Shown here: one piece after another, positions 40,746 through 49,107 of the stretch
How positions within the stretch are numbered: the stretch's first letter is position 1
Layout: each line of letters opens with the position of its first letter
Assembly: GCF_900111595.1 (NCBI RefSeq)
Contig: NZ_FOHN01000009.1
Span: forward strand, 62,001 to 126,000
Length of the DNA: 64,000 nucleotides
From: [Clostridium] polysaccharolyticum
GTDB taxonomy: Bacteria > Bacillota > Clostridia > Lachnospirales > Lachnospiraceae
Direction of reading: 5' to 3'
The notes under the pieces: generated by a model
The model's input: the letters and a program-made list of their open reading frames with translations, nothing else
The model's database searches: none
Told to the model about the DNA's origin: nothing
Program-made: the position numbers and the translations under genes

Positions 40746-41945
40746 GTGGTGAAAAGGCAGAAAAATTATTTTGTAATCAATAAATGCATGGATTATGAGA
40801 AAAGTGCATTTGAAAATATGGAATATGACAGAAATGGTTTTCATTTTGCCAGATCTTCTGTTCGGAGACGAGGTGTATTTTTGTCAAGGGTATTTGACAG
40901 CAGAGAAAAAGAGATGGAGTGGCACCGTCTTGTATTAGATGTGAAAGAAGGAGATGGTTCTCCCTATAAAATACAGATTTACGCTAGTGAAGAACCACGG
41001 ATAAAGTGGGAAAATGAGCTAGAGGAGACAGAGCTGTCAATTCAGGAATTTATTGTATGGAAAGAGGTCTCTATGGAAGATAAGCTAGAGAGGCTGAAAC
41101 CATTCTGCCAGTTAGAAGTTACAGGAAAAGCAGATTTGCTTCTTCATGAAGTAAAGGGAAGATATTTATGGTTTTCTATTGAAGCATATCAGTTACAAGG
41201 ACGGAATATTGAATTTCGAGAAATTACAGCATATTTTCCAAAACAGTCCTGGATTTCTTACTTGCCAGAAATATATGAGTCCAGTGATAAAGAACATTTT
41301 CTGGAACGGTATCTTTCTATATTTCAGAGTATTTATGATGATATGAATGCCCGTATAAAACAAGTACCATATCTTCTTGATGTTAAGACAACGGATCCAG
41401 AATATTTAGATTATCTTTCTCAGTGGGTTGGAGTTGTAAATAGCCAGATGTGGACAGAGCAGAAGAAAAGGATTCTTCTTTCCAAGGCAGCACACCTATT
41501 CAAGATACGAGGTACTAGGCAGGGAATCTTAGAAGTAATACAACTGTATCTAGAAACAGAAGAGGTCTTTCTGGTAGAAAAGTATAAGTGGGAAAGAAGA
41601 AACCTTTCTGTTGAAAAAAGACAGTTATATGAATCCCTATATGGACAGAGTTCTTATACAATAACCATTCTGGTAAAGGAAGATAATGTACCATCCAAAA
41701 AGGAATACCAGTCGCTTCTGCAGGTGCTTTATCATGTGATTCCAGCTCAGGCAGATGTAAAACTAGTAGTATTAAAGCCCTATATATTTTTAGACAGGCA
41801 TTCCTATCTTGGAGTAAATAGTACATTAGGAAGCTATCAGCCAGCTAGTCTGGATGGTAAATCCGTTTTATCATTTTCCTTAATAGGAGGAGAAAATCAG
41901 AAAGAGAGGTCGAAACATGAAAAATACGAAAATGTTTCCGTTTGA
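40746..41945 (+). CDS. gpI-like tail/baseplate protein
   Basis: A 399-aa protein. The middle has SYLPEIYESSDKEHFLERYL and YLDYLSQWVGVV, then KAAHLFKIRGTRQGILEVIQ, the P2 gpI/tail-protein pattern seen in CIS baseplates. GTG start with GGAGG upstream. It ends 29 bases inside the next gene, showing tight coupling. Likely links the wedge to peripheral fibres. Confidence 0.87.
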   Translation: MVKRQKNYFVINKCMDYEKSAFENMEYDRNGFHFARSSVRRRGVFLSRVFDSREKEMEWHRLVLDVKEGDGSPYKIQIYASEEPRIKWENELEETELSIQEFIVWKEVSMEDKLERLKPFCQLEVTGKADLLLHEVKGRYLWFSIEAYQLQGRNIEFREITAYFPKQSWISYLPEIYESSDKEHFLERYLSIFQSIYDDMNARIKQVPYLLDVKTTDPEYLDYLSQWVGVVNSQMWTEQKKRILLSKAAHLFKIRGTRQGILEVIQLYLETEEVFLVEKYKWERRNLSVEKRQLYESLYGQSSYTITILVKEDNVPSKKEYQSLLQVLYHVIPAQADVKLVVLKPYIFLDRHSYLGVNSTLGSYQPASLDGKSVLSFSLIGGENQKERSKHEKYENVSV

Positions 41946-43653
41946 GCGGAATCATTATTATTATGGAAAACTATTATCCGTTGAGGATTTCAATTTAGAG
42001 CAGAACTATAACAGCAGCAAGCAGAGAATGAACCACATGTTTTTAAGTGGGGCAGGTATTGTATCAGGAATGAATGTAGTAGAAATTGGTGACCAGACTA
42101 TTTCTGTTGAGACTGGATGTGCCCTAGATGCTTTTGGACGTGAAATGGTAATTCACGAACCCATTACGAAAAAGCTCCAGCTAATTGATGGATTTGAACG
42201 GGCGACGGCAAAAGGAGAAAACTATATTTACCTGTGTGTAGAATATGACGAAAAGGCAGCAGATTCTATTTACAATATAGCAGGCAGTACAGGCATGGCA
42301 AAAGATGCAAAAGAAAATACTTATAATAAAGTTGTGGAAACCTGCCGGCTTTTTTGTACCAATCAGGAACCAGAATTAAATGGAATTGAAAATGAAGGTT
42401 TGTTTCAAGATACTAGACAGCTTTTTTCTTATCAGGGAATTACAATCAGACAAAGCCTTCCTCGTTACGTGGAAGCAGGCAAGAAAGCCATTATGAAAAT
42501 TAATATCGAAACCGATGAGAAGCATTTTCTTGCATTTTCTTTTAAAATGAACCTGAACGGTCTTGTGTATGAAAACGAAAACAGCATAACAGTAAATTTT
42601 GATGAACTTTTAGTAGAAAAGTCAGGAAGTTATTCCCTGACATTTGAACTGGATCCGGTAGGCGTGCCAGGATATCGGGCAAGTGCAGCAATGGAACAAG
42701 AATCATTTCGTGTAATTGTAAACCAGAAGCAGAGAAATTGTAATTCCAGCTTTAAGTATCAAATTGAAATAACAAATGGCGATATTAAAGAAAAGATCAT
42801 AGAATCTTATTACACCTGTTCTATGAACTCTATGATGGAAAAGGCAAGACAAAAATACATATATTTAGCAAAAATATATGTAATCAATGCCAATGAAGTG
42901 TATCAGATCCAGAAGATTATCAATGCACCTATGAAGCAGTATGTCATGAGCCAGACGCTTCTTGGATCTTTGAATAAAGTCATGATGCAGGATATCCGTT
43001 CTTTGGAAAGCCAAATTAAGGAATATGAAAATCATTTATTAGGACAAGATGATAAACTCAAGAAAACTGGTGATATCCAGATTGCCCAAGGAGTCTGTGA
43101 CATTGATCTGGGACTTCGGGGAGAAAATCATAAGAAATTTTTTTCAGCACCAATTTCCCACGGACTGGGACTAGGATATGTAACCATTATGTTATCTCAA
43201 GAGACAAGGCAGGATGAAATTGTTTTCGGAAATGCAGAGGTATTTGACATCAATTATACAAATGCAACATTAGCCGCAAAACTGGATGAAACGACAGGCT
43301 CTTTTGTAATTGGAGTGCGGTTAAATGAGACGGTGGCAAAAAACAGCATTCGGGTTCACTGGACAGCAATCCGCAAACCAGAAGAGCAGGTACAGCAGAG
43401 CTTAGAACGGCGTATGAGCATTAAGCCAAGCATGCTTGAACTTTATACAAGAGAGAGTGCTTGTCTAGAAGTTGCTTTCTACAATATGGAGGATAAGCAG
43501 ATTACCTGGCAGGTAAAAGAAGGTGGAGGTTCAGTGGATGAAACCAATGTTTATACAGCACCAAATGAAAAAGGTGTATATGAAATCGTTGCAAAAAGTG
43601 TGGCATATAAAGATGTCAGAGCCTCTATTTTTGCAGTGGTACGAGAACATTAG
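41917..43653 (+). CDS. Large conserved CIS protein of unknown role, Ig-like C-terminus
   Basis: A 578-aa protein starting MKNTKMFPFERNHYYYGKLL, a beginning I associate with an uncharacterised protein placed after gpI in many CIS loci. The central region is mixed, and the C-terminal 90 residues read like a bacterial Ig fold (ITWQVKEGGGSVDETNVYTA). No signal peptide. It overlaps gpI by 29 bases. Position suggests a baseplate-peripheral or receptor-contacting part; this is inference. Confidence 0.7.
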   Translation: MKNTKMFPFERNHYYYGKLLSVEDFNLEQNYNSSKQRMNHMFLSGAGIVSGMNVVEIGDQTISVETGCALDAFGREMVIHEPITKKLQLIDGFERATAKGENYIYLCVEYDEKAADSIYNIAGSTGMAKDAKENTYNKVVETCRLFCTNQEPELNGIENEGLFQDTRQLFSYQGITIRQSLPRYVEAGKKAIMKINIETDEKHFLAFSFKMNLNGLVYENENSITVNFDELLVEKSGSYSLTFELDPVGVPGYRASAAMEQESFRVIVNQKQRNCNSSFKYQIEITNGDIKEKIIESYYTCSMNSMMEKARQKYIYLAKIYVINANEVYQIQKIINAPMKQYVMSQTLLGSLNKVMMQDIRSLESQIKEYENHLLGQDDKLKKTGDIQIAQGVCDIDLGLRGENHKKFFSAPISHGLGLGYVTIMLSQETRQDEIVFGNAEVFDINYTNATLAAKLDETTGSFVIGVRLNETVAKNSIRVHWTAIRKPEEQVQQSLERRMSIKPSMLELYTRESACLEVAFYNMEDKQITWQVKEGGGSVDETNVYTAPNEKGVYEIVAKSVAYKDVRASIFAVVREH

Positions 43654-43672
43654 CTAAAGGTGGTGAATACCC

Positions 43673-44533
43673 GTGGAATTACGTACATTTCATACCGTAT
43701 ATCAGGTCCTGAACAGTGGAAAAACCAGACAGGGAGGGCAGGTTTACCTGTGCAGAAAAGAATCAAGTGAACAAGTATATCAGATCTTTTGTATGGAGAA
43801 ACGGTTTCTTCGGGATACCACCGTTATCTTTTTGAACCAGGAACTGAAAAATACCTGTTTTGATGATTTTGAGGATCTGTTTCTGTATGAAGAGAAACTT
43901 TATATCGTTATGCGGTATCATGAAGGAAAGGTTCTTCAGGAAAAATTAAAAGAAGGAAAAATGGAATTTGAAGAACGATTAGCCATAGGGCAGCATATTC
44001 TAGAGTATTTTATGGTAAATCTGGTATCACCTTATTTTTGCTGCCAAAGCCTTCTTCCTGAAAATCTTATTATTACGGATACCTTAGAGGTGCAAGTAAA
44101 ATATGAACTTGATGATGTAGAAACAGCACCTGGAATCAAGGAAAAACATGTATGGGAGCAATTTGCCAAATTACTATGTGTTATGTGGAAGCAGGAATGT
44201 AAAGATAAGATAGCTGGTCCATTAGAAACATATCTTTTGTTTCTTAAAAACAGTGAAGAAAAGAAATTAGCAGATGTATACCGAAAGTATCTTATCATGC
44301 AGGAACAGATGAAACAGATAACAAAAGAGGAACGGATAAAACCAAGACGCATTGTATTTGTGGCATGGGATTGGATAAAAAAGGGGTTTCCAATAGTTAA
44401 AAAGTTTCTGGCCGTTTTGATATTGGCCGCTGTGATTTTTTATTTAGGTTATACCATTTATCAAATCCGTATGCCAAGAGGAGAAAAACAGAATTTGCTT
44501 CATTATATCGGAACGCTACAGTTAAAGGAGTAG
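43673..44533 (+). CDS. Membrane-anchored degenerate protein kinase-like protein
   Basis: A 286-aa protein with the outline of a Ser/Thr kinase: Gly-rich turn with QVYLC (about 22), a hinge-like LYIVMRYHEGKVL, and a catalytic-loop equivalent LLPENLIITD. The HRD triad is replaced by QSL, and the DFG equivalent reads ELDD, so phosphotransfer is unlikely. A membrane helix lies at about 244-263 with a short outer tail. GTG start with a GGTGG-type site. It sits between baseplate genes and the MORN protein, suggesting a pseudokinase scaffold tying the CIS to the membrane. Confidence 0.65.
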   Translation: MELRTFHTVYQVLNSGKTRQGGQVYLCRKESSEQVYQIFCMEKRFLRDTTVIFLNQELKNTCFDDFEDLFLYEEKLYIVMRYHEGKVLQEKLKEGKMEFEERLAIGQHILEYFMVNLVSPYFCCQSLLPENLIITDTLEVQVKYELDDVETAPGIKEKHVWEQFAKLLCVMWKQECKDKIAGPLETYLLFLKNSEEKKLADVYRKYLIMQEQMKQITKEERIKPRRIVFVAWDWIKKGFPIVKKFLAVLILAAVIFYLGYTIYQIRMPRGEKQNLLHYIGTLQLKE

Positions 44534-44539
44534 AGGAAA

Positions 44540-46333
44540 ATGAGCGTACTTAGAAACTTGAAAAATGGTTCTATTCTTGTATCTAAGAGAATTGGCTATG
44601 TCATTTCTAGCCCAGTGAGGTATTTAAGTTCGTGGATAAGAAAACTGCAAAGCCAAAGTGCTATTACAGGTTATATAGCCAGTGATGTGAAAGCAGAATT
44701 AGAAGGAATAACACAAAAGCCTGCATCCCCAGAAGGCTATATAAAAGTTGGGAAAAAATACATAGCAAAAAAAATGATATTTTTTAGTTCTCTTGTGGTG
44801 CTAGTAGCCATTACGATAGGAATAAAAGTAATAGTACCAATGATTATATCTAGACATTACACAAAAACTATGGTAATTAATACATCTGAAATGAAAGGCT
44901 ATACAGGAAAAGTAAAACTGCTTGATAAAAGTAAAAATGGACATGTGCTGTATGTTGGAGATTTAAAGGATGGACGTATTGAAGGAAAAGGGACGTTATA
45001 CAATTATTCAGGAACTAAGCTTTATGTGGGGCATTTTAAAGAAGAAATGTATTCTGGCACAGGGGAAACTTTTTATGCCAATGGAAGGACAAAATATAAA
45101 GGGAAGTTTCTGTTAAATAAATACGAAGGGAATGGACTTTTGTATTACCGGAATGGACAGCTTGAATATGAGGGGGAGTTTGCCCAGGGAATGTTTTCTG
45201 GAAATGGCACAAAATATCACAGTGATGGACGGATCTGGTATCAGGGGACATTTGCTGAAGGAGAATTTGATGGAACTGGTACTTTGTACGACCAAAAGGG
45301 AGAAGTGCAGTATCAGGGAGCATTTGAAAAAGGTTTCCGCCAAGGAGAAGGAATTTTATATAAAGATCAGAAAGTGGAAGCAGAAGGAGTATTTCTGCAG
45401 GATTCCATTTATACAGGAACTGGTGTTATATATAGTGACGATGGAATTATTTTATATATTGGGGAATTAAAAGATGGAAAATACGAAGGGATGGGAACCC
45501 TTTTTTATAAAGACGGCAAGAAAAAATATGAGGGAGAATTAAGCGAGTCTGTCTATAACGGCAAGGGAACCTTATACTCCAAGAAAGGAAAGAAGGTGTA
45601 TGAAGGGGACTGGGCCAAAGGAGTAAAAGAAGGAGAAGGAAAATTCTATAAAAAAGGAAAGCTGGTTTATAAAGGAAATTTTAAAGAAGGAAAATATCAA
45701 GGCATAGGAAAATACTATGTAGATGAAAAACTTCGGTATGATGGGGAATTTGATGAAGGGTATTTTTCTGGAAAGGGAAAATTATTTAGTAAGGCTTACG
45801 GAGAACTTCGGTATGATGGGGAATTTTATCATGGAAGATACAATGGGGAAGGAAAATTGTATTATGGAAGAGAGCAGACCATCCGTTATGAAGGGGAATT
45901 TAGAAAAGGACAATTTGAGGGATATGGAAAGCTGTATACTATAACAGAAAGGCTTCGCTACGAAGGAAAGTTTTCGTCTGGTCTTTATGAGGGAGAAGGA
46001 ATTGAATACGATCCTTTAACAGAGGAAATCATAGCAGAAGGTATCTATCATAAGGGACAGCTTTTGATTACAAAGGCAGAACAAGAACGCAAGAAAAAAG
46101 AATCAGAAGAAGGTGTGAAACAGAATTGGCAAGGAGGAAATGGAAATAGCCAGAATGCAAATTCTGGAACGAATCAAAAAAGAAACGCTTGGAGCAATCA
46201 GCAGGGAGTCACTGGAAGCAATCAGGAAGAAGTTCCACAAGAAGATCAAAGCAGTTTAAAAGGAGAAGAGGATTCTGTACCAGATCCCCAAGATCTGACA
46301 GACCAAAATGACATCGCAACCTTACAGTCATAA
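44540..46333 (+). CDS. MORN-repeat membrane protein
   Basis: A 597-aa protein. A cytoplasmic N-terminus of about 78 residues and a membrane helix (about 79-102) are followed by about fifteen MORN-like repeats (about 137-490) of the form YEGEF..G.YEGEGKLYY, then a Gln/Asn/Ser-rich tail. MORN repeats form elongated beta sheets that bind proteins or acidic lipids. It begins 6 bases after the kinase-like gene. A role as docking rod between membrane and CIS is inferred; no direct precedent is evident from sequence. Confidence 0.85.
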   Translation: MSVLRNLKNGSILVSKRIGYVISSPVRYLSSWIRKLQSQSAITGYIASDVKAELEGITQKPASPEGYIKVGKKYIAKKMIFFSSLVVLVAITIGIKVIVPMIISRHYTKTMVINTSEMKGYTGKVKLLDKSKNGHVLYVGDLKDGRIEGKGTLYNYSGTKLYVGHFKEEMYSGTGETFYANGRTKYKGKFLLNKYEGNGLLYYRNGQLEYEGEFAQGMFSGNGTKYHSDGRIWYQGTFAEGEFDGTGTLYDQKGEVQYQGAFEKGFRQGEGILYKDQKVEAEGVFLQDSIYTGTGVIYSDDGIILYIGELKDGKYEGMGTLFYKDGKKKYEGELSESVYNGKGTLYSKKGKKVYEGDWAKGVKEGEGKFYKKGKLVYKGNFKEGKYQGIGKYYVDEKLRYDGEFDEGYFSGKGKLFSKAYGELRYDGEFYHGRYNGEGKLYYGREQTIRYEGEFRKGQFEGYGKLYTITERLRYEGKFSSGLYEGEGIEYDPLTEEIIAEGIYHKGQLLITKAEQERKKKESEEGVKQNWQGGNGNSQNANSGTNQKRNAWSNQQGVTGSNQEEVPQEDQSSLKGEEDSVPDPQDLTDQNDIATLQS

Positions 46334-46357
46334 AGGAAAAACAGGGAGGCAAGTAAT

Positions 46358-46942
46358 ATGGGAAGTTATAATGTAATTGAAGAAATAGGAAGTGCAATAA
46401 TTGAACTGCTTAGAACAGGACTTGTACCAGTTTTTTTAAAAGACCGAGAAGAAATTGATCTTTGCAGTCCAGATGAACATGGAGATCTGGTAGTAGGCGT
46501 TTCGCTTTATGATATTCAGGAAAATGAAGATGTCAATGAAATGGGGATGCAGAACAAGGGGTTATCCAAACAGGTTCATCCGTCTATGTTTCTGGATCTT
46601 CATTATATGATAACAGTGTATTCTAAAAGTGATATTAAGTACCGTGCCAGAGAAGAACAAAGACTGTTAGGAAGGATTATGCAGATTTTAAACGATAACA
46701 GAATTATTCCAGATAAATTTTTGGCAAACACTGGAGCACCACTCAAATATGCAGTCAGAACCAGAATGGAAAAAATGACGTTTGAAGAAAAATCTAAGCT
46801 TTTTAATGGTTCTGGAAAGTCTTGCAAGAGTTCCTTGTTTTACTGTGTATTTCCAGTAGAATTGGAATCCACAGGAGTAAGAAAGATAAGCCGTGTAACA
46901 GATATGGGTTCTTCTATGGAAGAAGCACAAGAGAAGGGATGA
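46358..46942 (+). CDS. DUF4255 (Pvc16-like) CIS cap/terminator protein
   Basis: A 194-aa protein. The N-terminus MGSYNVIEEIGSAIIELLR and VVGVSLYDIQENEDVNE match the DUF4255/Pvc16 N-terminal family, whose members cap the distal end of the tube/sheath in Afp- and PVC-type particles. RBS AGGGAGG. Its presence argues for a complete, free-ended CIS particle rather than a phage tail. Confidence 0.88.
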   Translation: MGSYNVIEEIGSAIIELLRTGLVPVFLKDREEIDLCSPDEHGDLVVGVSLYDIQENEDVNEMGMQNKGLSKQVHPSMFLDLHYMITVYSKSDIKYRAREEQRLLGRIMQILNDNRIIPDKFLANTGAPLKYAVRTRMEKMTFEEKSKLFNGSGKSCKSSLFYCVFPVELESTGVRKISRVTDMGSSMEEAQEKG

Positions 46943-46946
46943 TTCT

Positions 46947-47684
46947 ATGAAAAGCCGAGTGTCGTTAGTCATGATTCCCATTGATAGTGTAACAAACCAA
47001 GTAATAACAGGAAATTACATTAGACCTTGGATACAGTGGGAACGAGATGCTATGTGGAAGCAGGGGGCGTATGTATTTGCGGATATGAAACAGAGTGAGG
47101 CAGTGCTGCATTTAGAAAGCAAACTCTACCAGAATCAGGATATTCCCATAAAAATAGATTTGGATAGAGTGAATTATATGAAAATTCTTTTTGGGCCATC
47201 AAGGCTCTACCAGAAACCAGAATCCTACATAACCGTTAGAGGGACAGGAACCAAAGGAGAGACCGTTAGTATATACAGTGAAATGTGCAGCCAAAGTTTC
47301 CGCCTTTTGCAGGATTATAAAAAAGGAGGACTATTTGGCATACATAATGCAGGACGACTGGATTTTTCAGGAAGAAAGTTTTATCTGAAAGGACGGGAGA
47401 AGAACGGATTTATCACCTTAGGAGAGCAGTCAGAAGAAGATGAAAAACAGTATCAGGTTAAACATATTTCAGATGAGGCATTAGAGTCTATAAGAAAATT
47501 TGATGGAGCAATTTACCTCGTATATGAAACGAAAATATTAGAAGACGGAAGCTTTTTTATGTACCTGCCCAAAGGAAATGAGGAGCCATATCATGCAAAG
47601 CTGATTTATATGGGGGAAGAAAAAAACATTGTGCTTCAACAGGATACATTTCTTAAACTGGACGAAAATCAGGAGGAAACGTGA
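46947..47684 (+). CDS. Unknown CIS-locus protein
   Basis: A 245-aa protein with beta-rich look, starting MKSRVSLVMIPIDSVTNQVI. It has no signal peptide or membrane helix. It lies 4 bases after the cap gene and overlaps the spike-tip gene by one base, so it is part of the particle operon. Perhaps a cap partner or tip adaptor; I recognise no family. Confidence 0.7.
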   Translation: MKSRVSLVMIPIDSVTNQVITGNYIRPWIQWERDAMWKQGAYVFADMKQSEAVLHLESKLYQNQDIPIKIDLDRVNYMKILFGPSRLYQKPESYITVRGTGTKGETVSIYSEMCSQSFRLLQDYKKGGLFGIHNAGRLDFSGRKFYLKGREKNGFITLGEQSEEDEKQYQVKHISDEALESIRKFDGAIYLVYETKILEDGSFFMYLPKGNEEPYHAKLIYMGEEKNIVLQQDTFLKLDENQEET

Positions 47685-48070
47685 TGGGATTTTGTGTTTG
47701 TGGAGGTGCTATGCTAAACTGCAGTTTTGGAATGGCACCATCAACGTTAAATGTATTACCGAAAAATAAAGTAGCCAGCAATATGCCTATAGCCAATATT
47801 ATGGATAATGTACCAATGGTAAATGTGCCTCCTTTTGGAATGTGTACGTCAATGGCAAATCCTCAGGTAGCAGCAGCAACAGCGGCAGCATTAGGAGTTT
47901 TGACGCCAATGCCATGTGTTCCTGTTTTGACAGCCCCTTGGGCACCGGGAAGTCCTACGGTATTAATAGGCAATATGCCAGCCCTTAACCAGTCCAGCAA
48001 ACTGATGTGTGCTTGGGCAGGTGTAATTCAGATAGCAAATCCAGGAACGACCAATATTCAGGTTCCATAG
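47684..48070 (+). CDS. DUF4280 PAAR-like spike tip protein
   Basis: A 128-aa protein of the PAAR-like DUF4280 family: CVCGGAMLNCSFGMAPS, NIMDNVPMVNVPPFGMC and PWAPGSPTVLIGN. Paired Cys residues probably bind a metal at the tip of the spike, and the protein sharpens the spike or carries effectors. AGGAGG is 7 bases before ATG 47684; a GTG one codon upstream is also open. Confidence 0.92.
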   Translation: MGFCVCGGAMLNCSFGMAPSTLNVLPKNKVASNMPIANIMDNVPMVNVPPFGMCTSMANPQVAAATAAALGVLTPMPCVPVLTAPWAPGSPTVLIGNMPALNQSSKLMCAWAGVIQIANPGTTNIQVP

Positions 48071-48097
48071 GAAATTCCACAGGAAAGGAGAATTCTA

Positions 48098-49093
48098 GTG
48101 GGTATTTTTCAAATATTAGTAAATATACTATGTGTCATTTTTTTTATTGCATCCATTATTATATGTATAAGGAGCAGAGTGGAAATAAAAGTATTAGAAG
48201 AAACAAAGCTAGATTTAGCTGAGAAAGTAAAAAAACAGGAGCAGCATATTAAACGGTTAGAACGTACAATACCTATAGAACTGTATGAAAAAGGAAAAAT
48301 TGTTGAAAATGGTGAGATTAAGAACATTTCTATACACGAACCATTTGCCATTATGGAAATGAATGCATCTCATTTTTCAAAGCAGGTGCAGGGAAGATCT
48401 TTAGAAGCAGTACTTAATCTGTCTAACAGCCTGCTAACAAAAGTAATTCCCTATGTATATGAAAATAATGGTTTAATCAATTCTTTTAAAAAAGCAGGAT
48501 TTGTCGCATTTTATGAGAAAAGTTGTGAGAGTGCATTAAAAGCGGCTATATCTATAAGTGAAATAATTGAAGAAACGAAGAATTCAGAGTTAATTGAGAA
48601 TTTTGCTGTGGGGTTGTCTTATGGCATGGTTTTAGCAGGTATGGCAGGAACAGAGCACAGAAATTCTTTAATTACCGTATCCGTTTCTGCAGATTTAGCA
48701 AAATTCCTTCGTTCTATTGCAAGAAAATACAGTGCACGTGTTTTGATTACAGGTACATTGAAACAGAGAATAGAAGAATTTGAGAGAAAATTTCATTCCA
48801 GAAAACTGGGGTATATCTACATAACAGAAACAGACAGCTTAGAAGAAGTATTTGATGTGTATGATGGGGAATCTGTACAGACACGAAAGGAAAAACAAAA
48901 GACCAAGATTGTGTTTGAAAAAGGGGTAGATTTTTATACAAAAGGGGAATATGAGAAAGCAAGGCAGTATTTTATAGAAGTGTGCAAAACAAACCGTTAT
49001 GATGATGCAGCAAAAGAGTATCTTAAGCGGTGTGATGAGAATTTAGTACAGCCAGAACTGGCAAAAAGCGGTCCGCAGATAGAAGAATTTTAG
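48098..49093 (+). CDS. Membrane-anchored degenerate class III cyclase-like protein
   Basis: A 331-aa protein with one N-terminal helix (about 3-22), a short coiled coil, a domain (about 70-250) with the class III nucleotidyl cyclase outline, and a C-terminal TPR-like segment (DFYTKGEYEKARQYF). LSYGMVLAGMAGTEHRNSLI mirrors the GxVGNxGS turn, but the metal-binding aspartates (EMNAS and KKAGF in their places) and the late Asn/Arg pair (SADLAKF) are lost. It is therefore probably a non-catalytic nucleotide sensor or scaffold. GTG start. It follows the PAAR gene by 27 bases. Confidence 0.65.
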   Translation: MGIFQILVNILCVIFFIASIIICIRSRVEIKVLEETKLDLAEKVKKQEQHIKRLERTIPIELYEKGKIVENGEIKNISIHEPFAIMEMNASHFSKQVQGRSLEAVLNLSNSLLTKVIPYVYENNGLINSFKKAGFVAFYEKSCESALKAAISISEIIEETKNSELIENFAVGLSYGMVLAGMAGTEHRNSLITVSVSADLAKFLRSIARKYSARVLITGTLKQRIEEFERKFHSRKLGYIYITETDSLEEVFDVYDGESVQTRKEKQKTKIVFEKGVDFYTKGEYEKARQYFIEVCKTNRYDDAAKEYLKRCDENLVQPELAKSGPQIEEF

Positions 49094-49107
49094 AAAGGAG
49101 CATATTT

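Noticed and set aside
45036-45944. Several frames within the MORN gene on both strands
   Set aside because: They arise from the regular MORN repeat codons and lack start signals.
28330-48070. Ordinary prophage tail genes
   Set aside because: No head, portal, terminase, integrase or lysis genes are present, and the AAA+ ATPase, DUF4255 cap and DUF4280 tip point to a CIS instead.
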